Of a stretch of 64,000 nucleotides of DNA, positions 1 through 8,972 are shown one piece after another. The translations under genes were made by a program, and so were the position numbers. Under the pieces are notes generated by a model, which saw nothing but the letters and a program-made list of their open reading frames with translations, made no database searches and had not been told where the DNA came from. Every line of letters begins with the position of its first letter. The first letter of the stretch is position 1. This DNA is from Pseudomonas khavaziana (lineage in GTDB: Bacteria; Pseudomonadota; Gammaproteobacteria; Pseudomonadales; Pseudomonadaceae): the NCBI RefSeq assembly GCF_019145205.1, contig NZ_JAHSTT010000011.1, positions 62,001-126,000 on the forward strand, given 5' to 3'.

Positions 1-347
1 CGAGCCTTACCGGTAGCAACAGCCAAGTGATAGCCCTCGGCACGAAACGCCGCCAAGGATTGCCTTACGCCGTCAAACAGCGGCGACGGCTCGGCTTCCA
101 GAGCGATGTAGTGATCGGCATAGTGCTGCCGGAACGCTATCAGTTCCTGGTCACCGATCTGCGGGTACAGGGTGCGGATGGCCTCAGGCAAGCCCAGGCC
201 GATGATGCCTTTAACCGCCAGGTCGCTGCATAGCTCATAGCCTGAACGGGTTGACGCCATGTGCATCGACTCGACAATCCGACCAATGGAATCGGCCAGC
301 GTCCCATCCCAATCGAAGATCAGCAGCTTGTAGTCAAGGTGCGACAC
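1..347 (-). CDS. HAD-IA family phosphatase, partial (C-terminus outside window)
   Basis: The 115 visible N-terminal residues begin from GTG at 347 and contain the HAD nucleophile motif DWDGT near residue 12, followed by a helical cap region and a second stretch reading AVATGK, which fits HAD motif II (the S/T of the hydrolase core). The family dephosphorylates small phosphate esters, for example phosphoglycolate; the substrate here is not determined. The start overlaps the end of rluC by 14 bases, so the two are translationally coupled, and Pseudomonas genomes commonly carry a HAD hydrolase directly after rluC. The GTG start is inferred, since no ATG lies between the rluC stop and the DWDGT motif. 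Confidence 0.85.
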   Translation of the reverse strand, partial: MSHLDYKLLIFDWDGTLADSIGRIVESMHMASTRSGYELCSDLAVKGIIGLGLPEAIRTLYPQIGDQELIAFRQHYADHYIALEAEPSPLFDGVRQSLAAFRAEGYHLAVATGKA

Positions 348-1293
348 TCAAACGCTCCACGGTCTTGGCCCACATCTCATCGACCGGCGCCTGCAATTTC
401 AGCTCGCCGCCATCGGGCAGCGGCACCGTAAGCATATAGGCATGCAGGAACAGGCGCTTACCGCCCAGGTCGCGGATTTCCTTGGAGAAGCCCTCGTCGC
501 CGTACTTGGTATCGCCAGCAATGCAGTGGCCCGCATGCAGGGTATGCACACGAATCTGGTGGGTGCGGCCAGTGACCGGCTTGGCCTCGACCATGGTGGC
601 AAAGTCACCGAAACGGCGAAGCACCTTGAACAGGGTCAGGGCTTCCTTACCCTCCTCGTCCACCTCGACCATACGCTCGCCGGAGCGCAGGTTACTTTTC
701 TGCAGCGGCGCACGCACGCTCTTGATCGAGCTGGCCCAGTTACCACGCACCAACGCCATGTAGCGCTTGTCCACGCCATCGCCACGCAGGGCAGTGTGCA
801 GATGACGCAACATGCTGCGCTTCTTGGCAATCATCAACAGGCCGGAGGTGTCACGGTCCAGGCGATGGACCAGTTCCAGCTCCTTGGCATCCGGGCGCAA
901 CTGGCGAAAGGCTTCGATCACGCCGAAATTCAGACCACTGCCGCCATGAACTGCAATGCCGCAGGGCTTGTTGATCACGATCAGCTTGTTGTCTTCGAAG
1001 ACAATCGAGGCTTCCAGGCGCTGCAACAGACCCTGGGCCAATGGCACAGGCTCGTCGCGCTCAGGCACGCGCACAGGCGGCACACGGACGATATCGCCCG
1101 CCTGCAATTTGTACTCAGGCTTGATCCGGCCCTTGTTCACGCGCACTTCGCCCTTACGCAAAATGCGGTAGATCAAGGTCTTGGGCACGCCTTTGAGCCG
1201 GGCCAGGAGAAAATTGTCGATGCGTTGGCCGGCATATTCCGGCGAGACCTCAAGCAGCTGGACGCTGGGGGTCGGGGGGGTGGTAGTCGTCAT
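334..1293 (-). CDS. rluC: 23S rRNA pseudouridine(955/2504/2580) synthase RluC
   Basis: 319 residues. An N-terminal S4 RNA-binding domain (about residues 12-75, QRIDNFL then KTLIYRILRKGEVRVNKGR) precedes a RluA-type catalytic domain with the signature HRLDRDTSG, which carries the catalytic Asp, and GRTHQIRVH further on. The enzyme isomerises three uridines of 23S rRNA to pseudouridine in the peptidyl-transferase region. The longer open frame reaching 1422 was rejected because family members begin just before the S4 domain and the ATG at 1293 gives the usual length. It is divergent from rne, the standard neighbour in gamma-proteobacteria, and is followed by a HAD gene with overlapping ends. Confidence 0.96.
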   Translation of the reverse strand: MTTTTPPTPSVQLLEVSPEYAGQRIDNFLLARLKGVPKTLIYRILRKGEVRVNKGRIKPEYKLQAGDIVRVPPVRVPERDEPVPLAQGLLQRLEASIVFEDNKLIVINKPCGIAVHGGSGLNFGVIEAFRQLRPDAKELELVHRLDRDTSGLLMIAKKRSMLRHLHTALRGDGVDKRYMALVRGNWASSIKSVRAPLQKSNLRSGERMVEVDEEGKEALTLFKVLRRFGDFATMVEAKPVTGRTHQIRVHTLHAGHCIAGDTKYGDEGFSKEIRDLGGKRLFLHAYMLTVPLPDGGELKLQAPVDEMWAKTVERLSVAP

Positions 1294-1321
1294 GCCGGCG
1301 ATGATAACAATTTTTATGGAA

Positions 1322-1350
1322 TTGAAGCACTTAATCATTGCTGCTATAGT
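1322..1350 (+). promoter_or_regulatory. predicted sigma-70 promoter of rne
   Basis: TTGAAG (1322-1327) and TATAGT (1345-1350) are separated by exactly 17 bases, a near-consensus sigma-70 promoter reading toward rne. If used, it gives an rne leader of roughly 690 bases. It is a pattern match only; weaker promoters inside the leader cannot be excluded. Confidence 0.6.
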
Positions 1351-1357
1351 CGCGAAC

Positions 1358-2049
1358 GCCGCCAAAAGCGGCCTGGACAGAGGACATGCGGCAAATTGCC
1401 GGCCCTGACCATCGCAATTCATCAGGACGCGAGGCCGTCCTACGGGGCTTTCGCCACCTTGGAAGGCTCAAGATTGTAACAAGCGCAGGTGACATGAGGC
1501 CTGAAGCGAGTGCAGAAAGCAGAGTGAATACTCGCATTCTGCGCCGATATTTACGGCCAGTTCACAAAGTGCAGTCAATCTTGAACCAGACCACGGCGAA
1601 TACTTCGGAAACAACGCCTGTTAAGAGCTGAGTGAGAGCGCAGTCGCCCACACCTAGTCTTGTTTAGCCATGAGCGTGGACTCCCCATTGGAGAACACGG
1701 TAAATGCCAACCCGCTGCGGATTCTGCGCGCGGCAGCACCCGAATTATCAGGGATACGTGTAGGGTGGAGATGCACAACCGTCGGACTGTGTAGCACTAG
1801 GCTTATTTTAGACGCTTCATCTCGTCCACAGTCGCCGGTTGATTCCTCCTCCTGACCTTAGCTTTTGTTGAAGTGGTGCCTTTGTCACCACCGCTAACGA
1901 GCAGGACGCGTCCGTCGCGATACCGGCCCAATTGGCAGGTTTTGCTGGACACTGGAGTGGCCAACCACTCTTGACGCACCTGACACCGACCGTGAGAAGT
2001 CGTGTGTGCCGAACGCCGTTTCCGGCAGCCCGGAAACCGACGGTACAAC
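1358..2049 (+). promoter_or_regulatory. long structured 5' leader of rne
   Basis: About 690 bases between the predicted promoter and the rne ATG hold no credible gene. Two clean hairpins are visible: GTGGTG/CACCAC at 1873-1891 and GTTTCCG/CGGAAAC at 2018-2037, the latter ending only 12 bases before the start codon. No good Shine-Dalgarno sequence precedes ATG 2050. In E. coli the rne leader lets RNase E cleave its own message and so autoregulates. A similar role is inferred from position and length, not from sequence identity. Confidence 0.5.
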
Positions 2050-5000
2050 ATGAAAAGAATGCTGATTAACGCAACTCAACCCGAAGAGTTGCGTGTTGCA
2101 CTGGTAGATGGCCAACGCCTCTACGACCTGGACATCGAATCCGGTGCACGCGAGCAAAAGAAGGCCAACATCTATAAAGGCCGTATTACTCGCATCGAAC
2201 CAAGCCTTGAGGCTGCCTTTGTCGATTTCGGCTCCGAGCGCCACGGCTTCCTGCCCCTCAAAGAAATCTCCCGCGAATACTTCAAGAAAGCCCCCGAAGG
2301 CCGCGTGAATATCAAGGACGTCCTGAGCGAAGGCCAGGAAGTCATCGTGCAGGTCGAGAAAGAAGAACGTGGCAACAAGGGCGCCGCCCTGACTACCTTC
2401 ATCAGCCTCGCCGGCCGTTACCTCGTGCTGATGCCGAACAACCCACGTGCCGGCGGCATTTCCCGTCGTATCGAAGGCGAAGAGCGCAATGAACTGCGTG
2501 AAGCGCTGAACGGCCTGGTCGCACCGGCCGACATGGGCCTGATCGTTCGTACTGCAGGCCTGGGCCGCAGCAGCGAAGAAATGCAGTGGGACCTCGACTA
2601 CCTGCTGCAACTGTGGACCGCCATTAAAGAAGCGTCCCTGGATCGTTCCGCGCCATTCCTGATCTACCAGGAAAGCAACGTGATCATCCGCGCCATCCGC
2701 GACTACCTGCGCCAGGACATCGGCGAAGTGCTGATCGACAGCGTTGAAGCCCAGGACGAAGCCCTGACCTTCATCCGCCAGGTGATGCCGCAGTACGCCA
2801 GCAAGATCAAGCTGTACGAAGACAGCGTACCGCTGTTCAACCGTTTCCAGATCGAAAGCCAGATCGAGACCGCCTTCCAGCGCGTGGTCGAACTGCCTTC
2901 CGGCGGCTCCATCGTCATCGACCCGACCGAAGCCCTGGTGTCCATCGACATCAACTCGGCGCGCGCCACCAAAGGCAGCGACATCGAAGAAACCGCCCTG
3001 CAGACCAACCTGGAAGCGGCTGAAGAAATCGCCCGCCAACTGCGCCTGCGTGATATCGGCGGCCTGATCGTGATCGACTTCATCGACATGACCCCCGCCA
3101 AGAACCAGCGCGCCGTGGAAGAGAAAGTCCGCGAATGCCTGGAAGCTGACCGTGCTCGCGTGCAAGTCGGCCGTATCTCGCGCTTCGGCCTGCTGGAAAT
3201 GTCCCGCCAGCGCCTGCGTCCATCCCTGGGCGAGAGCAGCGGCATCGTCTGCCCGCGTTGCAACGGCACCGGCATCATCCGTGACGTTGAATCGCTGTCC
3301 CTGGCGATCCTGCGCCTGATCGAAGAAGAAGCCCTGAAAGACCGCACCGCCGAAGTCCGCGCGCAAGTGCCGATTCCGGTTGCCGCCTTCCTGCTTAACG
3401 AAAAACGCAACTCGATCACCAAGATCGAACTGCGCACCCGTGCCCGTATCGTCATCCTGCCGAACGACCACCTCGAGACGCCGCACTTCGAAGTCCAGCG
3501 CCTGCGTGATGACAGTCCGGAAGCCCATAGCGGCCAGTCCAGCTATGAAATAGCTGCTGCCGCTGCCGAAGTGGAAGAAGTCCAGCCAGCGGCTGCGACC
3601 CGCACCCTGGTCCGCCAGGAAGCCGCCGTGAAGACCGCGCCGGCCCGTGCCAACGCACCGATGCCGACCGAAGCCGCTGCTCCGGTTGCCGCCCCGGCCG
3701 CCCTGCCTGAGCCAAGCCTGTTTAAGGGCCTGGTGAAATCGCTGGTCAGCCTGTTCGCCACCAAAGAAGAGCCTGCTGCCCCGGTCGTGGTCGAAAAGCC
3801 TGCCACCGAGCGCCCGGCGCGCAACGAAGAACGTCGCAACGGTCGCCAGCAGAGCCGTAACCGCAACGGTCGCCGTGACGAAGAGCGCAAGCCTCGCGAA
3901 GAACGTGCACCGCGTGAAGAACGCGCGCCACGTGAAGAGCGTGCACCTCGCGAAGCCCGCGAAGACACCCCGGCCGTCGCCCGCGAAGAACGTGCACCGC
4001 GTGAAGAGCGCGCACCACGTACCCCACGTGCCCCGCGTGAAGATCGCAAGCCGCGTGGCGAGCGCGAAGAGCGCGTGCGTGAACTGCGTGAGCCGCTGGA
4101 CGCCGCGCCAGCCGTTGCTGCTGCCGCCGCTGCCAGCACCGAAGAACGCCCGGCGCGCCAGCCGCGCGAAGAGCGTGCCCCACGTGAAGAGCGCCAGCCG
4201 CGCCCACCGCGTGAGGAGCGTCAACCACGCGCTGAGCAAGCCTCTGCCGCCAGCGAAGAAGAAGTACTGACCGGCGAAGAGCAACTGCAGGAAGACGGTC
4301 AGGACAACGCCGAAGGCGATCGTCCACGCCGCCGCTCCCGTGGACAGCGTCGTCGCAGCAACCGTCGCGAGCGTCAACGTGACGCCAACGGCAACGTGAT
4401 CGAAGGTTCGGAAGAAGCCGGCGAAAATGCCGAAGCCGCCAGCAACGAACCAACGGGCGCCGAACTGGCTGCCGGCTTGGCCGTTACCGCTGCCGTTGCC
4501 AGCTCGGTCATCAGCGCACCTGCCGAGGCCCAGGCCCACGAGCAAGCCGAGCGAGCTACCGCTGCTGTCGAGGAAACCGTTGCGGTAGAAGCGCCAGCCG
4601 CCGAGACCCCAGTGGTTGAAGCGCCGACTGTTGAAGCGCCAGTCGTTGAAGCCACTACCCCGATCGAAGCCCCAGTGGCTGCGGAAGTGGAAGTTGCCCC
4701 GGTTCGCGACGCACAGCCAGAAACCGAAGTGGTTGCTGTTGAGCCCGCACCGGTTATCGAGCCTGCGCCAGTGGTTGAAGCGGCTGTAGAAGCACCGGCT
4801 GCCGAAGAAGCTGCCCCGGTTGTGCGTGAAGTTCGCGAAGAACAGACCGCCTTCCAGTGGACCGCTGAGCCGGCTGCCCCGGTTGAAGCGCCAACGCCTG
4901 CCCCTGCGGTAGAAGAAGCGCCGACGCCGGTTGCCGAAGTCGTCGCCGAGCCAGCCCCAGTGGTTGAGCCGACGCCGGTTGTGGAGCCTGCACCCGTGGT

Positions 5001-5205
5001 TGAAGTTGAAGCCCCAGTGGTTGCCGAAGTGGCCGCCCCTGTAGTTGAAGCTGCACCTGCCAGCGCCCTTACCGAAAACGGCCGTGCGCCGAACGACCCA
5101 CGTGAAGTGCGTCGTCGCCGCAAGGAAGCCGAAGCAGCGGCTGCAGCGGCTGCCCAGGCGGTAGAGCACAAGGCCGTGGAAGAAGAGCCTAAACCCCTCG
5201 TTTGA
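2050..5205 (+). CDS. rne: ribonuclease E
   Basis: 1051 residues. The N-terminal half is the conserved catalytic region: MKRMLINATQ start, S1 RNA-binding domain (about 35-125), the 5' sensor and RNase H-like parts, a DNase I-like domain with acidic metal-binding segments, and the Zn-link motif CPRCNGTG. The C-terminal half is low-complexity scaffold: a run of arginine-rich APREER-type repeats (about 3890-4220) for RNA binding, then a long Ala/Pro/Val/Glu-rich stretch, ending in an RRRKEAE segment. RNase E starts most mRNA decay and processes rRNA and tRNA. The tail normally anchors degradosome partners such as helicase and PNPase. The start at 2050 rather than 2002 matches the conserved N-terminus. 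A rho-independent terminator follows directly. Confidence 0.98.
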   Translation: MKRMLINATQPEELRVALVDGQRLYDLDIESGAREQKKANIYKGRITRIEPSLEAAFVDFGSERHGFLPLKEISREYFKKAPEGRVNIKDVLSEGQEVIVQVEKEERGNKGAALTTFISLAGRYLVLMPNNPRAGGISRRIEGEERNELREALNGLVAPADMGLIVRTAGLGRSSEEMQWDLDYLLQLWTAIKEASLDRSAPFLIYQESNVIIRAIRDYLRQDIGEVLIDSVEAQDEALTFIRQVMPQYASKIKLYEDSVPLFNRFQIESQIETAFQRVVELPSGGSIVIDPTEALVSIDINSARATKGSDIEETALQTNLEAAEEIARQLRLRDIGGLIVIDFIDMTPAKNQRAVEEKVRECLEADRARVQVGRISRFGLLEMSRQRLRPSLGESSGIVCPRCNGTGIIRDVESLSLAILRLIEEEALKDRTAEVRAQVPIPVAAFLLNEKRNSITKIELRTRARIVILPNDHLETPHFEVQRLRDDSPEAHSGQSSYEIAAAAAEVEEVQPAAATRTLVRQEAAVKTAPARANAPMPTEAAAPVAAPAALPEPSLFKGLVKSLVSLFATKEEPAAPVVVEKPATERPARNEERRNGRQQSRNRNGRRDEERKPREERAPREERAPREERAPREAREDTPAVAREERAPREERAPRTPRAPREDRKPRGEREERVRELREPLDAAPAVAAAAAASTEERPARQPREERAPREERQPRPPREERQPRAEQASAASEEEVLTGEEQLQEDGQDNAEGDRPRRRSRGQRRRSNRRERQRDANGNVIEGSEEAGENAEAASNEPTGAELAAGLAVTAAVASSVISAPAEAQAHEQAERATAAVEETVAVEAPAAETPVVEAPTVEAPVVEATTPIEAPVAAEVEVAPVRDAQPETEVVAVEPAPVIEPAPVVEAAVEAPAAEEAAPVVREVREEQTAFQWTAEPAAPVEAPTPAPAVEEAPTPVAEVVAEPAPVVEPTPVVEPAPVVEVEAPVVAEVAAPVVEAAPASALTENGRAPNDPREVRRRRKEAEAAAAAAAQAVEHKAVEEEPKPLV

Positions 5206-5219
5206 TTCCATCCGCCACT

Positions 5220-5258
5220 AAAAAGCCCCGCCTGAGCAATCAGGCGGGGCTTTTTTTT
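5220..5258 (+). terminator. rho-independent terminator of rne
   Basis: AAGCCCCGCCTGA, a four-base loop, then TCAGGCGGGGCTT and eight T residues, 14 bases after the rne stop. The A-rich left side would also let it work weakly in the opposite direction. Confidence 0.93.
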
Positions 5259-5289
5259 GCAAAAGATTCGAACACACGGCTGTTCAAGT

Positions 5290-5462
5290 GTGGGAGGGGC
5301 TTGCCCTAATGCCTGTAGGAGCGAGCTTGCTCGCGAAAAACTCACAGGCGCCGCGTTCATTCAGGAAGCACGCTTTATCGTTGACGTTTTTCGCGAGCAA
5401 GCTCGCTCCTACGGAGGGCAATGTACGCTTAACTGACTAGCATTAGGGAAAGCCTCTCCCAC
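5290..5462. repeat. nested double REPIN (two REP families)
   Basis: The outer pair GTGGGAGGGGCTTGCCCTAATGC (5290-5312) and its inverted partner (5440-5462) enclose a second inverted pair of a different family, starting TGTAGGAGCGAGCTTGC at 5314 and ending in its complement at about 5412. A close relative of the inner unit, with the same left flank, lies at 36932-37032. Such paired REPs are dispersed by RAYT transposases in P. fluorescens genomes; no RAYT gene is in this window. Confidence 0.85.
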
Positions 5463-5463
5463 T

Positions 5464-5805
5464 TTACTTACAGTCCTGTGCCGCCTGCTCCAGTCGCGAC
5501 GGTTTGATCGCCGAGGCCAGCGGTTTGCGCTCATACAGGAACACCTTGGTGCCGTCCTGGGATTTGTAGGCCTCCAGCACATCATCGGCAGCGATCTTGC
5601 TGGTCAACAACACCTTGGCGTGGCGCGAGTTCTGCGTCACGGTCGAGGTGATGCCGTGTTTTTCCAGCTTGGGCAATACGCACTGCACATAGCCTTCAGG
5701 GGTCTTGGCGGTTTGCAGGGTCAGTGAGGGAGCATTTGGGGCAGTGATACATCCGGTCAGCGACAAAGCAGCGAAGGCCAGGGCCGGGGCAAAAAAAGAG
5801 CGCAT
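5464..5805 (-). CDS. small hypothetical lipoprotein
   Basis: 113 residues. A short hydrophobic signal sequence ends in LSLTGC, a good lipobox with Cys about residue 19, so the mature protein (about 95 residues) should be lipid-anchored in the outer or inner membrane. The rest has mixed charge, one further Cys near the middle (VQCVLP) and one near the C-terminus (DCK), a possible disulfide pair. No domain was recognised. It lies 45 bases after the next gene on the same strand, and both products are exported, so they may be co-transcribed. Confidence 0.75.
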   Translation of the reverse strand: MRSFFAPALAFAALSLTGCITAPNAPSLTLQTAKTPEGYVQCVLPKLEKHGITSTVTQNSRHAKVLLTSKIAADDVLEAYKSQDGTKVFLYERKPLASAIKPSRLEQAAQDCK

Positions 5806-5850
5806 ACAGATTCCTGAAAATAACCAATAGGGTTTACATCCATTCGCGGG

Positions 5851-6495
5851 TCAACCTGCGCGAACCAGGGCCTTGAGCGACATATCGAACTGCTTCAGGG
5901 CGTCTTGCTGGACATCGCGTTGTTGCTCGATCAGCGCGGCGATCTCAGGCGCGGCCTTATCGTGCACCCACACCGACGGCACATGCTTGTCCACCGAGCC
6001 TTCAGCCTTGGCGATGTACTGCAGGTTCGCGTCATAGAAGCGTGCGGCAAAGCGCGCCTCGACCCGGTCGTTACGCTGGGTCAGCAATTGGTTATGGGCA
6101 TCGAGCACCACCACCACGTCCGGATGTGCCCGCACCAGGGCATCCAGGCTGCTATAGACCGTCACCGAGAGAAAAGTGCCCTGTAGCGAATTCATCAACC
6201 AGTCGATGGCCAGTTGCGGATCGGAGCTGTTGACGAACGCTTCACGAATACGCCCATCCAACGCGTCCTTGGCGCCGTTCAGCGCCATGGCGTGGTAGCG
6301 TTCAAGGTAATTAAGGTTCTCGCGAGTGTTTTCGCTGAACAATACCCCCACCGACTGGGCGCGCTGCAGGGAGTCTACGCCAGCGGCAAGCGGGAGCAAA
6401 TGGCCTGTACGCAGTTCATCGGCCATCGCCGGGGTGGTCATGGCCGCCGAGCCCAGCATCAGGGCCATTAGTGCAAACTGGATAATCGTCCTCAT
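5851..6495 (-). CDS. hypothetical periplasmic protein
   Basis: 214 residues. A clear cleavable signal peptide (MRTIIQFALMALMLGSA, then TPAMA before DELRTG) predicts export to the periplasm. The mature part is mostly helical, without cysteines or a motif I can place. The C-terminal third is rich in Gln/Asp/Lys helices (IEQQRDVQQDALKQFD) and could be coiled coil. It sits upstream of the lipoprotein gene on the same strand. I cannot assign a function. Confidence 0.75.
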   Translation of the reverse strand: MRTIIQFALMALMLGSAAMTTPAMADELRTGHLLPLAAGVDSLQRAQSVGVLFSENTRENLNYLERYHAMALNGAKDALDGRIREAFVNSSDPQLAIDWLMNSLQGTFLSVTVYSSLDALVRAHPDVVVVLDAHNQLLTQRNDRVEARFAARFYDANLQYIAKAEGSVDKHVPSVWVHDKAAPEIAALIEQQRDVQQDALKQFDMSLKALVRAG

Positions 6496-6631
6496 CGCGC
6501 ATTTCCTTGACCGCGTTTCGATGTGCAGATTCTGCGCGATTGGCGAAAAAACAGAACTTGTGATCCTTGATGGTGACTATCATTTGAACCGATAGTGTCA
6601 GGCAGCCGATAAAATCTATAAGGACCCCGCC

Positions 6632-6916
6632 ATGAAGCCCTACCAGAAAACCTTCGACCGCATCCGCGAAGCCGTACTGCCGGAATTTCGCGAGCGGGTC
6701 GCCGATTACCTGGTCGATTATGAAAACGTGTTGCTGGACCCAAGCGCCGATGCTGAACAACGCTCGGCCAGCGCCCAACAACTACGCGGCTACCTGCGGG
6801 GCTTGAACACCACACGGGTGCTGGGCATGGCCCACTGGGAGGAGCTCGACCGACGTGTCGAGGAAGAGTGGCAGCTAGAGCACCGGCCGTTGCAGGTTGA
6901 CCCACTCCTGCACTGA
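6632..6916 (+). CDS. conserved hypothetical protein, 94 aa
   Basis: A soluble, highly charged, mostly helical 94-residue protein (MKPYQKTFDRIREAV start) without signal peptide or membrane segment. The Shine-Dalgarno-like AAGGA lies about nine bases before the ATG. Its last 42 bases overlap the 3' end of the convergent yfcF gene. It resembles small Pseudomonas proteins of unknown role; coding status rests on codon pattern, ribosome site and consistent amphipathic helices. Confidence 0.65.
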   Translation: MKPYQKTFDRIREAVLPEFRERVADYLVDYENVLLDPSADAEQRSASAQQLRGYLRGLNTTRVLGMAHWEELDRRVEEEWQLEHRPLQVDPLLH

Positions 6917-7501
6917 CGGCCGTTGCCACTGGCGCTGCGCGTACACCACCAGCTCGGTCGGTACACTGTCGCCGTTGAGGATCAGGCGATTGAGCATCAC
7001 CGCCAGGTCCACATCGGCAATTGACCATTCGCCAAACAAATACTTAGGGTTGCCTGCCAGAAGTGCCTGAGCAGCAGTGATCAACTTGCCCGCAGCGGCC
7101 TGAGCCACCGGCGATAAAGGCGGCATCTTCTGCCCGTAGAACACCACCAGCGTCGAACGTTCCTGGCGAATCGGCAGCAAATCGCTGCGCAGCCACGCCT
7201 GAACCTGCCGCGCCCTCGCTCGCTGCTGCAGATCAGTTGGGTAAACGCAGATCTGAGGGTACGCCTGGTCCAGGTACTCAGTGATTGCCGAAGATTCCGA
7301 CAGCGTGAAATTACCGTGTTCCAGAGTGGGTACCCGTTGGGTCAGGGAGCGTTGGGCGTAATCTGCCGACTGGTTTTGTCCAGCATCCAGATCCAGAGGA
7401 ACCGTCTCGAACGCCAAACCTTTTTCCCGCAGCGCGACGAACACCGACATGGCGTAGGGGCTGGTGAACAGCGAATCAACGTAGAGGCGCAGTTGGCTCA
7501 T
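6875..7501 (-). CDS. yfcF: glutathione S-transferase, YfcF type
   Basis: 208 residues, cytoplasmic. The thioredoxin-fold N-terminal domain carries the typical ESSAITEYL motif of the glutathione-binding site (about residues 69-77, after TLEHGNFTLS). The helical C-terminal domain contains RARARQVQAWLRSDLLPIR and FGEWSIADVDLAVMLNRL. I recognise close similarity to E. coli YfcF along the whole length. YfcF-type enzymes have glutathione transferase and peroxidase activity and protect against oxidative stress. The 3' end overlaps the convergent 94-residue gene by 42 bases. Confidence 0.9.
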   Translation of the reverse strand: MSQLRLYVDSLFTSPYAMSVFVALREKGLAFETVPLDLDAGQNQSADYAQRSLTQRVPTLEHGNFTLSESSAITEYLDQAYPQICVYPTDLQQRARARQVQAWLRSDLLPIRQERSTLVVFYGQKMPPLSPVAQAAAGKLITAAQALLAGNPKYLFGEWSIADVDLAVMLNRLILNGDSVPTELVVYAQRQWQRPSVQEWVNLQRPVL

Positions 7502-7611
7502 GGGCTATCTCCGGTGGATGAGCCTCTAAGCTACGAGATTCGGGTCGATAAGGACAATGCCGGGTTTTTATGGGGGCATTCCTGGTGGGAATACAAAAGC
7601 CGCCCCGATGC

Positions 7612-8778
7612 CTAGCTGCTACTGTTATTTGACAGTAAAACTGTCACCAGCGCTCCCAAGGCGCCTAAACCAAGGGTTAGTAATGCCACGCCATGCAGTC
7701 CAACGGCGATGAGCAGTGATGCTAATGCTCCGAATAACAGAGCAACTAGCTGTTGCAAGAAACTAAACAGCATCATTGCCTCAATACCTGGGTATTTTTT
7801 TACCGCCATGGACGCGACACAGGGGTAGATCATTGCCTGGGCATACCAGACTGCTAGATATGCCAAGAACACAAAGTGGCGATCCAAGTGCTTTAAGGTT
7901 GTTAACAAAAATATCGACACCGCAAAAAGCAGCACACCGCCGGCCATAATTGAAAGTGCAGATATGCTAACCGACCTCAATGCATACCTTACAGACAGCG
8001 CCCCGCCGAAATAGGCAAGCCCCAGCCATACCCCAAACATCCCGTATTGCGCGCTATCCCACTCCAATAGCGCGTCAAAAACGTAGACACCTACACCTTG
8101 GTACACAACAAACACCCCATAACCACACCCGCCTAGTATGACCGGCAAATAAAAGCTGGGATGACTGACCATAGCTGCATACCTTGGACGTCCGACTCGC
8201 TGCTGACTGTCGATATCCAGAGCAGACAGAATCTCTCTTACAGGCAGTACCAAGATAGCGCAGATGATTGAGCCGCACGCCATGACCACTGCCACCACTT
8301 CCCAGCGAAAAAAAGAAACTAAAAACCCGCTTGCGACTTGTCCCGCCACCAACGCAAAAACAAATGAATAGGATAAAAGGGATAAATTCCTCGCCAAGTG
8401 AGCTCCCGAGAAAACCTCCGATAACAATGCGCGTCCCAGCAACGCCGCCCCGCCGCCACCCAAGCCTTGCAGCAGCCTGGAAAGATAAAAGCTTTTATCG
8501 TCATTAGCCCACACGGATAAAAAACTTCCACTAAAGAAAATGCAGCAAAACATCCACAGAACTGCTGAACGACCAAATAACCTAATAAGATGAACGGCGA
8601 AAATCAATGGAACTGCGGCACCGCTTAAATACATTAGTAAGGCGCTGTAGCCTTCAGCCGCACTCATACCGAGTGCATCGACGATATAAGGCGTGACTGG
8701 AAGATAAAGCGTCACGCCAAGCTGGGCCATCACAGTGGTGCTGCAAGCTAAAATCAGTATTCGCACATTTGGCTGCAA
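7612..8778 (-). CDS. MFS transporter, drug-efflux (Bcr/CflA-like)
   Basis: 388 residues with about twelve hydrophobic segments. Family features include LYLPVTPYIVDALG in helix 1 and the helix 4-5 stretch SRLLQGLGGGGAALLGRALL (the region of MFS motif C and of Bcr-type proteins), so a proton-driven exporter of small molecules is likely; the substrate is unknown. Base composition is visibly lower in GC than all neighbours and codons ending in A or T are common, which suggests recent acquisition. It stands alone, with an AT-rich 194-base upstream gap. Confidence 0.85.
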   Translation of the reverse strand: MQPNVRILILACSTTVMAQLGVTLYLPVTPYIVDALGMSAAEGYSALLMYLSGAAVPLIFAVHLIRLFGRSAVLWMFCCIFFSGSFLSVWANDDKSFYLSRLLQGLGGGGAALLGRALLSEVFSGAHLARNLSLLSYSFVFALVAGQVASGFLVSFFRWEVVAVVMACGSIICAILVLPVREILSALDIDSQQRVGRPRYAAMVSHPSFYLPVILGGCGYGVFVVYQGVGVYVFDALLEWDSAQYGMFGVWLGLAYFGGALSVRYALRSVSISALSIMAGGVLLFAVSIFLLTTLKHLDRHFVFLAYLAVWYAQAMIYPCVASMAVKKYPGIEAMMLFSFLQQLVALLFGALASLLIAVGLHGVALLTLGLGALGALVTVLLSNNSSS

Positions 8779-8972
8779 GTCATGCGTCTCAAGTTAGTTA
8801 TCCTGATAATAATGTTTGAGCACGCAAGAAACCTTTACAAGCACGCAAAGTATGGGATTTAACCTAAAACTTTGTAGGCGAATTCTTCAGGTGATTCAGG
8901 TTTCCTCCAAGCTAACCGACGCACAGCGCTGTTGGATCAGCTAGAGGCGATGAGCAAGCCTCCTCCTACGCC

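Noticed and set aside
3890..4220. Short tandem repeats inside rne
   Set aside because: They encode the arginine-rich RNA-binding part of the RNase E scaffold, which is normally repetitive; not a separate element.
1894..5211. A 1105-codon open frame antisense to rne
   Set aside because: It mirrors rne over its whole length, is rich in low-complexity His/Arg/Phe/Gly caused by the complementary codons, has no ribosome site and no known domain.
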